NCBI GenBank assembly: GCA_032622095.1
Contig: CP136064.1
Location: 175,040,247 to 175,104,246 of the forward strand
Direction of reading: 5' to 3'
Length of the DNA: 64,000 bases
Source: Siphonodentalium dalli
Taxonomy: Eukaryota > Mollusca > Scaphopoda > Gadilida > Siphonodentaliidae
Part shown: positions 23,616 through 34,401 of the stretch, piece after piece
How positions within the stretch are numbered: the first letter of the stretch is position 1
How the letters are laid out: every line of letters begins with the position of its first letter
Position numbers and translations under genes: made by a program
The notes under the pieces: model-generated
What the model was told of the DNA's origin: nothing
The model's database searches: none
The model's input: the letters and a program-made list of their open reading frames with translations, nothing else

Positions 23616-26042
23616 GCTTCCATTGTTGTAGAAGCGTTTTCGTACATGTTTCGGTACATTGATGGCAAACATGATTGATTAGACGTGTGTTCCGCAATGG
23701 AGACATGATGTATAAATGTAGCACATTACCAATCATTAGCACACCATCTTTAGATGTCATCAATCATGCAGTGATCGGTGATCGAGATTTAGCCTCGATG
23801 TGCGTCATTAGCGTAATCAATTGATGACCCACGAATGGGTTTATGTGCAATATGTTAAATTGTCAATGATTTAAAACCACAATCAGTGTTTACGACATTC
23901 GATTAGTTTTGAAGATATTAGTAGTATGTATCATTGTAAAAAAAAATCGAAATCGATCACAAACATGGATTGGATTCTTGTCAGAAGAAAATGAAATTTG
24001 CGATATCCCACACCTCAGATTTAAAGTTAAGATATAATTTTAGCCATTTTCAAATGAGTTTCAACAGTTAGTCATTGGTGTTTGTAGTATTGATATACAT
24101 ACAGATATGTTGTGCAATAGTCCATATCATTATACTGTTATTTTGAGATATCGTTAAACTCGTATCGCTTCCTGTATAGCCTACGCCTTAATTTCGCCAT
24201 ATTAATGCTAACAACACCATTGTTCCATGGGGGTAGGCCAAGTTCTTTATTGCCCATGCAATAACATCAGATACATCGAATGTTATATGACATAAAAATT
24301 GAGCAAACAAAAGCCAAATCTTTTATTCCCTGAGATAATCTGGTTTATTAGTACGTCCTATTGAATTGATTTCGTTGATAATCAAGACAAAACATCATTG
24401 TATAAATTAATAGAGACCTTTCACAAAATCACGAATACGATTACGGATATGGAAATATCCTGCCAGAATACGGCCAAAATTCGATCTTTACGCACGGGGG
24501 TTCTTATGTGAGACGAAATATACCCCACGCAGTTTAATTGTGCGCAGATGTGTCAAGAATGTGCCGCCGGTCCTGCTTGGGGGCGCTCTAACATTATCTG
24601 TGTGGTGTATTACACACGGATAAGAACATGGGATCTGAAAGAGACACACATTACTTTTTCCATCAAATATATGTGTAACTGAATATAGTGGGACATATGC
24701 CGTCTAACCAATTAGCCATCGTAGGTAAATTGTGTTGGTGTCAACCTTACTAGGACAATATATCCTATCCGTAATCGTAATAGTGATGTTTGTGAAAGGT
24801 CTCTATTATAGAAATTCGCCTGACTGTCGTCAAGAAAAAACGTTGAACTTAGATATAGGAAAAAATCTTCTATATTTTTGCTTTGTTCCGCTGATAAATG
24901 ACGAATTTGGTTTTGTGATAGCATCATGGCCCCTGGCACTCATATACAGTGCATAGCTAGCTGTGCTCTCTGGTGTAGTCATCATGAAACATCAACATTA
25001 GGTAACTATCCCAACAATATACAGTTCGATCGTTTATAAGCTTACAGAAACGATTAAAGTGAAACCAGATGATTGTTCTTATTTCACCAGAACTTGGCAG
25101 CTTCTGTTTCATTGATATGTAATTTGGCGGCGTCTGATTTCATTGATATGTAATTTGGCATCAGAAAGACGCAATTGTTACAGCTGACTGATAAGGACAC
25201 CAGCACTGAATGAATTGGAGTGGCAATGGCTGCTACACTATGGTATACGTTTGGGGGGGGGCACGTACTCTGACAAGAAAAGATGGACAGGCGTATGCAT
25301 GACTTTATACAGAAAGTAGGAACGTTTACACAGCCTTCATAAAGTGGGGAACATGTACACAGCTGTATATTATGTTCTCAAATTGACGGCTCCTTTGCAT
25401 GGGACAGCTTTGGTATATATGAGTGGGAAATGCATTGCCAACCTAAAATACCAAGATATCCTCGCGGAAATATGCACATAATCGACCTATAATGCGAATA
25501 GGACATAATGGTCATTTGATTCTGAAATAAGCAGATAGTGGACTATTACCCTTTATTTCATTTTATGACGCGGGCCACAGTGAAAACACCTGTTATAGAG
25601 CGTACACCCGAACAGTCATGATTTGGCTTATTTGTGCTATTGTCCGCTATATTTTGCTTAGAATCACCTCATTATGAGTCGACAATGTGACCAAAATATT
25701 TTCAGCACATTATCGACTCAAAATTAGACAACTCTAAGCAGACTATCTACCTAAAATGTTTTATTATAAGCAGATAATGTACTGTTTTTCGGGAGAACAG
25801 GCTGCAAATACATATCGAAGTCACTATTGTTATACTGCTACTAACAGTTATTATAAATAATCTGAATTTTAAATTATCATCATTTTTATGGAAATGATGC
25901 GAGTAATAGTAACCACCGAATGAAGTAACATTTAAAAACGGAGAACGTCACCTTTACAACAGATGGAACATCTGAATGAGAGCCGACATGTTTATCCATT
26001 CCTGCGTTTCGTGCCGATTCAGTGAACACTTCACGACTTCTT
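23616..26042. other. Unannotated AT-rich DNA
   Basis: No convincing gene. Contains a G-run near 25252 and, at 25440-25606, a relative of the 17.6 kb repeats. Confidence 0.45.
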
Positions 26043-26480
26043 AAATATAAAGTCAATGTTCAGCTTACGGGTAAAATTGAAAAATCATCATTATTTATAT
26101 GGCTAATGGCACTGGCATCAAGAGAATGTACATAAGGTATACATCAGTATTACGTTGAACGCTATTACCATAAATCATAATCGAGAACGCTCTTTACTAT
26201 ATCTACCGTTTTTGGATAATGAATTCATGTTGGGAAACGAATACATGGACGCTCTCTTTCAGAAATGATCATTGGAAAGCGTACCGGTCTGACGAAAATT
26301 CAGCATAGAACACGTTCAAAATGTGGTTTATGGCAGCAAATCGGATGGGGTATTTCAAATAGTATATACCCATGAATTCATACGGTTGCCCCTGGTTGCA
26401 TCATTATGTAGTAACTTACCTTGAATTTTCGTGAAACATTGTATTCCTCGGTGAACTTGACACTGGTGTTCTCGGGCTAA
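26043..26480. repeat. Segmental duplication, copy 1
   Basis: About 435 bp that recurs at 32814-33240 in the same orientation with few differences. It contains the 3' 60 bp of the candidate exon 26420-26667, its splice donor and about 375 bp of the adjoining intron. Confidence 0.85.
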
Positions 26481-26667
26481 GATTCCTTGGTGAAACAGGT
26501 GTCCTGTAACTTATCTTCCTTGGAGAACTTGAAAGCGGTGAGCTCGGACTAAATGGATGGCACCGTTGCTTTGGTGGGGACAAACAGCAGTCATTTAAAA
26601 TGTCAATGTTTGTGTTTTGTCCTTTGTATCGGACACAATCTTCTTTAGAAAATTCGAATTGTGACAT
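26420..26667 (-). CDS. Candidate first coding exon, SP-rich protein (function unknown)
   Basis: The minus strand has an ATG at 26667 in a fair Kozak context (A at -3). It is followed by 82 complete codons and two further bases, ending at a strong 5' splice site, AAG|GTAAGT (donor 26414-26419). The N-terminus is polar (starts MSQFEFSKEDCVRYKGQN). Residues ~38-75 are a low-complexity run of Ser-Pro pairs (SPSSPLSSSPRK, TPVSPRNLSPRTPVSSSPRN), i.e. repeated proline-directed kinase-type sites in a probably disordered segment. No domain is recognised. Downstream exons would lie below 26.4 kb on this strand and I could not find them. Part of this exon is duplicated at 33.2 kb. It could still be a chance frame; the donor and biased composition argue otherwise. 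Confidence 0.4.
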
Positions 26668-29084
26668 TGTGTATTATGGTAGTGTGGCAATGGTCGTGGT
26701 TGTATGCCCCATTAAATTATACAGTGGAGTCGGTAGTGCGCCAAGTAATATTGTATCCACTGTAACTTCTAGTCGTACCTCACCGATCACCGAGAGCACG
26801 CACACTTTGCAAATACTACTTGTGTGATTGGATAAGAATGTGAATGACGTCACTTCCACATGTGCAGAAATGCTTACTGAACTGTATGTAATATGTGTAT
26901 ATGTGTCAGTGTGTATCTTCGAGGAGGAGCCTACTAACTTCATTCATAAATCGGGGCAGACCGTGTGAAACGCAATCGCCATAAGTACATATTTGTGGTC
27001 ATGGTTTCCGCGAGGCAATATTTACATGGTCCCGTCCACAACTGTACGACACGTGTTTGAACTCATTGTTCTGACACGAACGCACCTAATACGATGTTTG
27101 GGTGCTTGGCACTCATTTCTGTTTGCATATCGTGTGAATAGTTTCCAAGAGGACATGACTGGACACGTGGTGCCAAAGGCATGCCAGTTTACAACAAATT
27201 GCTTATTACACCAGAATAAAGCTAGTGGGAATAAGGCGCGTCATCCAATAATGATATATATTGTGTGGTGTTCTCGGTCACAATGACTTGCATAAAATTT
27301 TGCATCTTCCGTCCCAACTATGAAAAACTGTTCGACCAGTTTCCGTTTGACAAGCCGGGGGGGGGGGGGGGGGTTGAGTTAAACTATTTTCGGGAGTTCT
27401 GCCTAACTCATAAAAAGTGCAACAATCTAACACATTGTTTAGCACTGTTGCAATCCGAATGGAATAATAACTCAATCATGCATTACGGAATGGATTGTTT
27501 TAATAAATCAATTGACGCGAAATAAGAGTTCAATATGGTCTATCTTTCTAACAAGTTATATCCCTTACCAAAAACTACTAACATAAAACCACATTAGATC
27601 TAAGCGGATTTCTAATCTGATTGCCAAAGTAGAACTAATGTAGAACTAATGTTGTAATTTAACTGTCAAAAGTGAGATGGGCGGAGCTTAAAAACTAACA
27701 TATTGCACATGTGGTCAGGTTAGCTGATATGCACAGTAGGTATACGTTGGAAAATTCCCAACCAAATTTCTAACGTAGAACTAACGTGCAAATTTGCTAA
27801 CACAAAGCATATGTGCAATTTTATAGCTCTTAAGTTCTATACTAACGTTAGTTCTATGTTAGTAAATTCCACATCAGGAATGTATAAAAATGCCACATGT
27901 GCAGGCAGGTTATCAAATTAACTTTAAAGTAATTATACATACGTCCAGCCGGGTAACAATTGTAAAAAAAAACACAAACAATATATCATACGGTATTGCT
28001 TTTAAAAACTATATAAATACATAAAATATACATCACATACACTGCAATGTTCATGTTAACTGCTCTTCATGGAATATTCCAAATAACTGTAAAAATCACT
28101 TCGATGAAACAATGAAAACTGCCATAAATTGTTTATTTCCTACAATTCATTCATTTTGTAAATAGATTCGCACATTTGTTCTGTCTAATTACTAACTAGA
28201 ATCAATAAACAATAGCAGAATTTAGTTTATTTGATGTGATGGTCCATCATTATTTATTCTAGAAATATGATTGATAATATTTGAAAAAAAAATTTAAATC
28301 AACTTTAATATACATGTAGTCTACCTTGTTGATAAATTAGATATTAGAACCCGCAGTAAAGGCACACACGAGACCACATGCGCTTAAAACTTGCCATGAT
28401 GTGCGAGTGAGATATGAAAAGTGACAAAAGATTCTATATATTATACATGAATGAATAACTGAATAATTATAAATAAACCTTAATTTCAATGTAAAAACCA
28501 TAATACTATCATTATGAAATGTTTAAGGTTCAATTTTGGAAAGGAAATTGACAAAAGTCACGATTTTCTCGTGTCTTAAATTCTTAACTGTCGATATGTT
28601 TAAATGCCTGCCATGAAAAAAGCCAACGAGGTTTTAATTCACCAAACAAGAACAACTTATCATATCAGTCCCACAGAAAACAAGCAGCTTTAACTTGGGA
28701 ATTGTAAACTCCAAGTGAATTGAACAGAATACTAGGTTCCATGGAACCTTATCAGGGCCATAAAATCCTTTAGCATAGGATTCCTGGTCTGAACTGGAGA
28801 TAAAACCCAGATGTGAATGTCATTAAATGATCCATACATGGGGGATTTGTGTCAAGAAAGCATTGGCCGGATAACTAAATCTCTAATCTCTAACCTGCAC
28901 TAACTTAGTCTAAGTTAGATTTTTGGACACACCATGGGCAGACTTGGATAAATCTATACCCAGTATGAATACTAAGCTATGCTAATTATTTGAAACATCT
29001 GTGTCTCAGAAGATGCCCACATAGAAATAGAAAACTGCTGAAATCATTTAAAGACTCCCCCCCCCATGTGATACCCAGAATGCA
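26668..29084. other. Unannotated interval
   Basis: Contains a 17-G run at 27357-27373 and a repetitive patch at 27600-27870, where ctaatg and ctaacg-ttagttctat phrases recur. The region immediately right of 26667 would be the 5' leader of the SP-rich exon if that gene is real. Nothing else recognised. Confidence 0.4.
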
Positions 29085-29354
29085 ACAGAACTCAAACTTT
29101 TTCAATGGATGGGGAAGAACTCTATCTTTAATATATAGAGTTATTCCCCCTGAATTGAAAATAATACTGATTTCTACTTCAATCTTGATGACAAAACGTG
29201 TTGGCAACTCAACAAAAACAACATGTCCACTGTTTATTACACCGGATAAGTTGATAATACAATGTTTTGGAGCTTCCTCTTTCAAATGGTATATAATATG
29301 GCATATAGTTTATATAACGTAATCTGGGGTTTCGAAAATTAAGTGGGCCTTTAA
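29085..29354. mobile_element. MITE family C, partial copy C2
   Basis: The right end, gtttcgaaaattaagtgggc followed by CTTTAA, plus ggagcttcctctttcaaatg and ataacgtaatctgg, match the right arm of the complete copy at 48093-48544. The left end was not found, so this is truncated or internally rearranged. Confidence 0.6.
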
Positions 29355-29440
29355 TATACAAAATCTTAAGTTTTGTCTGCGTTGTATTCACAGAAAAGTG
29401 TATTTGTAGTCTTTGAATCGGATTTTATAAAAATTATGTT

Positions 29441-29552
29441 CATTCATCATCATCATCATCATTATCATCATCATTATTATTATCATCATATATATAGTAA
29501 TAATAGTCATCATCGTCGTCGTTGTCCTCATCATCATCCTCGTCATTTCCTG
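29441..29552. repeat. (CAT)n imperfect microsatellite
   Basis: A CAT/ATT/CGT trinucleotide run of about 110 bp. It produces His-rich and Met/Ile-rich frames that are not genes. Confidence 0.9.
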
Positions 29553-30553
29553 GGTGGGTGCGCATGCATGCACGCAGGATATGAAAGCATCACCGTTTCC
29601 CCACGCCCTTCTATCAATACAGTGTAAGGTTGTTCTGCAAGAGTTGAGGGGCAATTAAATCATCGATCAATTCATGGCAATTTCGATAAGTGTGATTTTG
29701 TTTTCAAGGGCATGAAGCAATATGGACACTTGTACTGAGCCAGTGCCTACATAAATCGAATACACATACTATAGTATTAATGAGTGTTCGAAATCTGCAC
29801 AGGATACATACAATTCCATAATTTCTATACTATATATTATCTTATTCGTCTGTCAACCAGCTCAGCATTATTCAATACCACTTTTGTTAGTCAACTGGGG
29901 CAACTATACCATTACACTAAATGATAAGCAGACTTGGATACTTTCGGTGTTGTTGAGGTAACAGATTTAGTGATCTGAGTTTATAGATATGCAATTAATT
30001 CACTGATTGACTCGATGTACTGATGATATTGTCAATAGCCATTGATAGTAACGTTGATGTTTGGGACAGTTTCTCGCTCTTTTTCCATGCACACAATATA
30101 GGCTCACGGGTCTTAGTTTCACCAGGAAAAGTATATTTATTTCAGTTTTACATTTCTCGAAGCTCTTTATGTTTATGTTTCATAAGTTCATGAAGGAAAA
30201 ACCTAATTTATTTCGGTCATACGATTTTTAAACTGTTTTATTTACAATTTTGTAGAGGTTTTCGCACTGGCCAAAAGACTATTTTTTCTTATTATCTTGT
30301 TGAAAATATATGATTCCAGATTTTTTCTTTTTTCTTTCTAAAAATGTCCATGCCGGATTCTTTCCGAGTGGTGTCTGGAAGGATGTTTTGTCACATGCCA
30401 CTAAGGCCCATATGAGCTCCCAGTAACATAAATATGTTTTTTTTTTTTACAGATATAATATGTTCTAAACTGTTACAAATATCAATACAGGCACTAAAGG
30501 TCTTCAGTAAAAAAAAAATTGCATGTTGTTGTAAAAAATGCATTTCTTTCCTC
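29553..30553. other. Unannotated AT-rich DNA
   Basis: No gene or repeat copy recognised. Confidence 0.5.
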
Positions 30554-30620
30554 TTTGACCACCCACCCACCCACCCACCCCGGCATACCTTCCTGCAATT
30601 GTTTTATACCCCCCCCCCCG
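30554..30620. repeat. (CCCA)n and poly-C tract
   Basis: Five or six CCCA/CCAC units followed shortly by a run of about ten C. Confidence 0.85.
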
Positions 30621-30747
30621 CTGTGGTTATCATTATTTTTGGGCAATTAATCGATTCTGATAACTGGAGCGGCATTTAATAAAAAAAAAACGTTGTTGTT
30701 GGATTCTGATGATATGGGGACCATCGAACCAGATTGAGTCACTTTAA
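30621..30747. mobile_element. MITE family B, partial copy B5
   Basis: Matches the right part of the 47.6 kb copy: ttgggcaattaatcgattct, gagcggcat, gttgttgttgga-tctgatga. It ends in the family terminus gattgagtcactttaa. Confidence 0.65.
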
Positions 30748-30749
30748 AT

Positions 30750-31150
30750 GACAGACTGTTTTGAGCTCTCCGAATCTCTAACGATAGACTGTTCCAGAAC
30801 CGAATATCAGTCGCCTGGAAACACTTCTCTCGTAATATAGTCGGGTTTTTTGGGAGTGTTATATCTATATAAACCGCACGTGCCCCGCAAGATTTAAGCT
30901 GCAACATATCAGTGGTATACGATGGTGGTTTAACTCTGTGTGACTTATATACGATGACTCCGCACTTTAACTTCAATCGATATCCAAAAGTCATGATATG
31001 ATGTTTGTATAGAACGTGCTATATGTGGTCCCGTCTTCTGATATTTCCAATGATACGCGCAGAGTTGTTGAGCAGCTTGTTAATTCGAGTGATATCGCAT
31101 TGAGTCACATTTGTCAGAAGAATGATTTTCAACTGAGTATATAGAAATTA
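30750..31150 (-). pseudogene. LINE reverse transcriptase C-terminal fragment
   Basis: Read on the minus strand, the frame contains INKLLNNSARIIGNIRRRDHI, then (after one in-frame stop) a segment with KLKCGVIVYKSHRVKPPSY, and later CFQATDIRFWNSLSLEIRRA. These match the usual C-terminal layout of CR1/Jockey-group non-LTR retrotransposon ORF2 proteins ('NSAARL...R.dHI...L..L...yRi..K....vyk...g..P.Y', then 'f....lWNsLp.eiR.a.s...Fk'). The fragment is truncated and has at least one stop. Its C-terminus runs into the MITE B5 fragment. Family resemblance is by eye; the clade is uncertain. Confidence 0.6.
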
Positions 31151-31269
31151 AAAAGGAGAAAGCTAGATAAATAACAAGAAATGAATATAGTTGTATTATG
31201 TTCTATTGAGGGGTATATCACTTTGTCCATTGGAGCCCACTTAGTATGAACCACACAATGTGCCCAACT

Positions 31270-31440
31270 ACCACAGAGCTATATAAATATACCCTTCAAT
31301 AAAAGGATCTCGGTATAAATATTGATGAAAAACTTAAGTATGATATACAACATACAAATTAACCAAGTGTGCAATACGGCTTATTATATAGTGAGAGTCA
31401 TCCGTGGGACATTCGCGGAGATAAATCCAGATACCATCAC
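31270..31440 (+). pseudogene. LINE reverse transcriptase fragment, inverted relative to the 30.75 kb piece
   Basis: The plus strand encodes KDLGINIDEKLKY, then with a frame change INQVCNTAYYIVRVIRG. This resembles the RT segment just after the catalytic palm ('kYLGv.lD..l.w..Hi..v...a...lr.ir'). In an intact LINE it would lie just upstream of the segment found at 30750-31150, but here it is on the opposite strand. Frameshifts show decay. Confidence 0.45.
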
Positions 31441-31804
31441 TACCAGTTGCAGGAAAGGGCACAAAAATAAGAAGAACTTTTCACTTAATGTTTGCTCAAA
31501 TCTTAAAGCCCAAATTATCCATACACAACTTCGACTCAATGCAGCACCTTTAATAAAGACCTCCATGAAAATAATTTAAGAGAAAGCAACAAGGGTACTT
31601 GTGTTGTCATGGAAAGTGCAGATCACTATTAGTCTGCCCAAGATAGAATAAAATCAGGAATGAATGTTTCATGTTAATAGAAACGACATTCATGACCAGC
31701 AACATACTCCTGAATGGGTCTAATTCCATCCTACTTCAAACAAACTACAACATTTTTAAAGCAACACAAATGTTTATAACTAGGAGTGGTCGGTTTTATT
31801 CGTC
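31441..31804. other. Unannotated interval
   Basis: A continuing open frame to 31579 has no recognisable domain. Nothing else seen. Confidence 0.4.
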
Positions 31805-32312
31805 TTAAAGGCACGTGCGGCCTTAGTTGTCGAAAATATTCATATTTGTTCCAATCACCGTAAACAGAAAAACATTAAAACGCATACAGTTTCGTTCATA
31901 TATACCATGACCATCTCGTAAACAGCATGTTATCATAAAGATTTACTATATTTTACCTAAGCAAGAGCCTGATTGTGTTACAGAATACAACACAATGCTG
32001 CTGGCTAATCACACACAAATGGCATAAACGCTCTTTATTCGTTCCATATCAGGAATTCACCCACAAAGAACGCTCTTTATGTTTACCATCATAATATAAA
32101 CAAACACCAGAAAAGTAACTTTTTATGCCTTTGTTTACATAACAATGGTAAAAAATATGACAATAACATACTGTTTATGCGATATTTCTTATTTGTATAC
32201 GGACAAAGTCTGTCTACATTTTGATGTTCTTTCTGTTTGTGGCGGTTTTTGACGGGTGGAAATATTTTCACAGGATACCCACCGCCAAGGCCAACCGTAC
32301 CTGTACCTTTAA
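31805..32312 (+). mobile_element. MITE family A, copy A3 (left arm of a 1-kb palindrome)
   Basis: TTAA-bounded copy whose right TTAA (32309-32312) is shared with the inverted copy A4. It carries a 6-bp extra ctgtac just before the right end that A4 lacks. Confidence 0.9.
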
Positions 32313-32810
32313 AGGTACGGTTGGCCTTGGCGGTGGGTATCCTGTGAAAATATTTCCACCCGTCAAAAACAGCCACAAACAGAAAGAACATCAAAATGTA
32401 GACAGACTTTGTCCGTAAACAAATAAGAAATATCGCATAAACAGTATGTTATTGTCATATTTTTTACCATTGTTATGTAAACAAAGGCATAAAAAGTTAC
32501 TTTTCTGGTGTTTGTTTATATTATGATGGTAAACATAAAGAGCGTTCTTTGTGGGTGAATTCCTGATATGGAACGAATAAAGAGCGTTTATGCCATTTGT
32601 GTGTGATTAGCCAGCAGCATTGTGTTGTATTCTGTAACACAATCAGGCTCTTGCTTAGGTAAAATATAGTAAATCTTTATGATAACATGCTGTTTACGAG
32701 ATGGTCATGGTATATATGAACGAAACTGAATGCGTTTTAATGTTTTTCTGTTTACGGTGATTGGAACAAATATGAATATTTTCGACAACTAAGGCCGCAC
32801 GTGCCTTTAA
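32309..32810 (-). mobile_element. MITE family A, copy A4 (right arm of the palindrome)
   Basis: Reverse complement of A3 with only scattered differences along about 500 bp. The palindrome centre is ggtacc-like (acctttaaaggt). Confidence 0.9.
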
Positions 32811-32813
32811 AGA

Positions 32814-33240
32814 TATAGTCAATGTTCAGCTTACGGGCAAAATTGAAAAATCATCATTATTGATATGGCTAATGGCACTGGTATCAAGAGAATTCACAGA
32901 AGGCATACATCAGTATTAAGTTGAACGATATTACCACAGATCATAACCAAAAACGCTCTTTACTATATCTAGCGGTTTTGGGGTAATGAATTCATGTTGG
33001 GAAACGAATACATGGACGCTCTCTTTCAGAGATGATCATTGGAAAGCGTACCGGTCTGACGAAAATTCATAGAACACGTTCAAAATGTTTTATAGCAGCA
33101 AATCGGATGGGGTATCTCAAATAGTATATACCCATGGATGAATTCATACGGTTGCCCCTGATTGCATCATTATGTAGTAACTTACCTTGAATTTTCGTGA
33201 AACATTGTATTCCTCGGTGAACTTGACACTGGTGTTCTCG
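32814..33240. repeat. Segmental duplication, copy 2 (with truncated exon)
   Basis: Repeats 26043-26480: agtcaatgttcagcttacgg, ggaaacgaatacatggacgc and gcgtaccggtctgacgaaaa. It ends inside the exon at ggtgttctcg. The splice donor is preserved at about 33180-33186, but the start codon and most of the exon are absent. MITE A5 follows without its first ~11 bp. Confidence 0.85.
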
Positions 33241-33731
33241 TGCGGCCTTAGTTGTCGAAAATATTCATATTTGTTCCAATCACCGTAAACAGAAAAACAT
33301 TAAAACGCATTCAGTTTCGTTCATATATACCATGACCATCTCGTAAACAGCATGTTATCATAAAGATTTACTATATTTTACCTAAGCAAGAGCCTGATTG
33401 TGTTACAGAATACAACACAATGCTGCTGGCTAATCACGCACAAATGGCATAAATGCTCTTTATTCGTTCCATATCAGGAATTCACCCACAAAGAACGCTC
33501 TTTATGTTTACCATCATAATATAAACAAACACCAGAAAAGTAACTTTTTATGCCTTTGTTTACATAACAATGGTAAAAAATATGACAATAACATACTGTT
33601 TATGCGATATTTCTTATTTGTATACGGACAAAGTCTGTCTACATTTTGATGTTCTTTCTGTTTGTGGCGGTGTTTGACGGGTGGAAATATTTTCACAGGA
33701 TACCCACCGCCTAGGCCAACCGTACCTTTAA
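33239..33731 (+). mobile_element. MITE family A, copy A5 (5' end missing)
   Basis: Starts inside the TIR at cgtgcggccttag, fused directly to the segmental duplication. The right end is intact with TTAA. Very similar to A3 and A4. Confidence 0.85.
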
Positions 33732-34032
33732 ATACAGACGATTTGCAGGTTATCTGATTGAAACTATTGATTGGAAATTCGTAAACAACTATTACAACTT
33801 GGAAAGTTGCTCACACTACCAGAAGGCACTGTATGGCAGAACAAACGACACCCACAGAAAATGCAGATGTCACGGTCAGAAAAGAATATGTCGAAGCACT
33901 TTACGCAATGTGTGATACAACATGCATTTCGTGGAACCGCTCGCCTGAATCTATCTAGGAGCCGAATCCTTGAAACAATTCAAAACACTGATTGACGCTT
34001 TCTTCTACGAGATTAAACATGAATATGATTCA
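33732..34032. other. Unannotated interval between MITEs
   Basis: A plus-strand reading with SLKQFKTLIDAFFYE resembles the final stretch of some LINE ORF2 proteins. The surrounding frame has stops, and I do not claim a gene. Confidence 0.3.
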
Positions 34033-34401
34033 TTAAATGTACACAATCAGATTCGATGGTCCCCATATAATCGGATTCCAACAACAACATTTCTTCAAAG
34101 ACTCTTTAGTTACCAGACTCGATTAATTACCAACAAATAATGCTAACCACTTTCAACTCTGGCATAAAAGTTTCTAAAACGTATAAATCAACATTTTGTT
34201 CAACGCTATTTGGTAACGAGAGTAGAGTATATGTCGAAATATTCCAGATGATGAAAAATAACAGATTTCAAAAATCAATATCTGATAACTTAGATGCTGG
34301 TGTGTTCCTCGACTCAAATCAAATATTGTTTACCCCCCCCCCCCCCGACGTGCCAAAGAAATAGTACTTTACAGGTATTAAATCGGATTATGCATCTTTA
34401 A
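34033..34401. mobile_element. MITE family B, diverged copy B3
   Basis: TTAA at both ends; left TIR ttaaatgtacacaatcagat. Interior gattccaacaacaacatt and ttcctcgactcaaatcaaat match B1. It is more diverged than B1/B2 and has a 13-C tract near 34325. Confidence 0.65.

Noticed and set aside
29373-29654. His-rich and Met-rich frames around 29.4-29.6 kb
   Set aside because: They are translations of the CAT-type microsatellite.
33732-34032. Another LINE C-terminal fragment (SLKQFKTLIDAFFYE)
   Set aside because: Only a short stretch resembles LINE termini and the upstream frame contains stops. Too weak to call.
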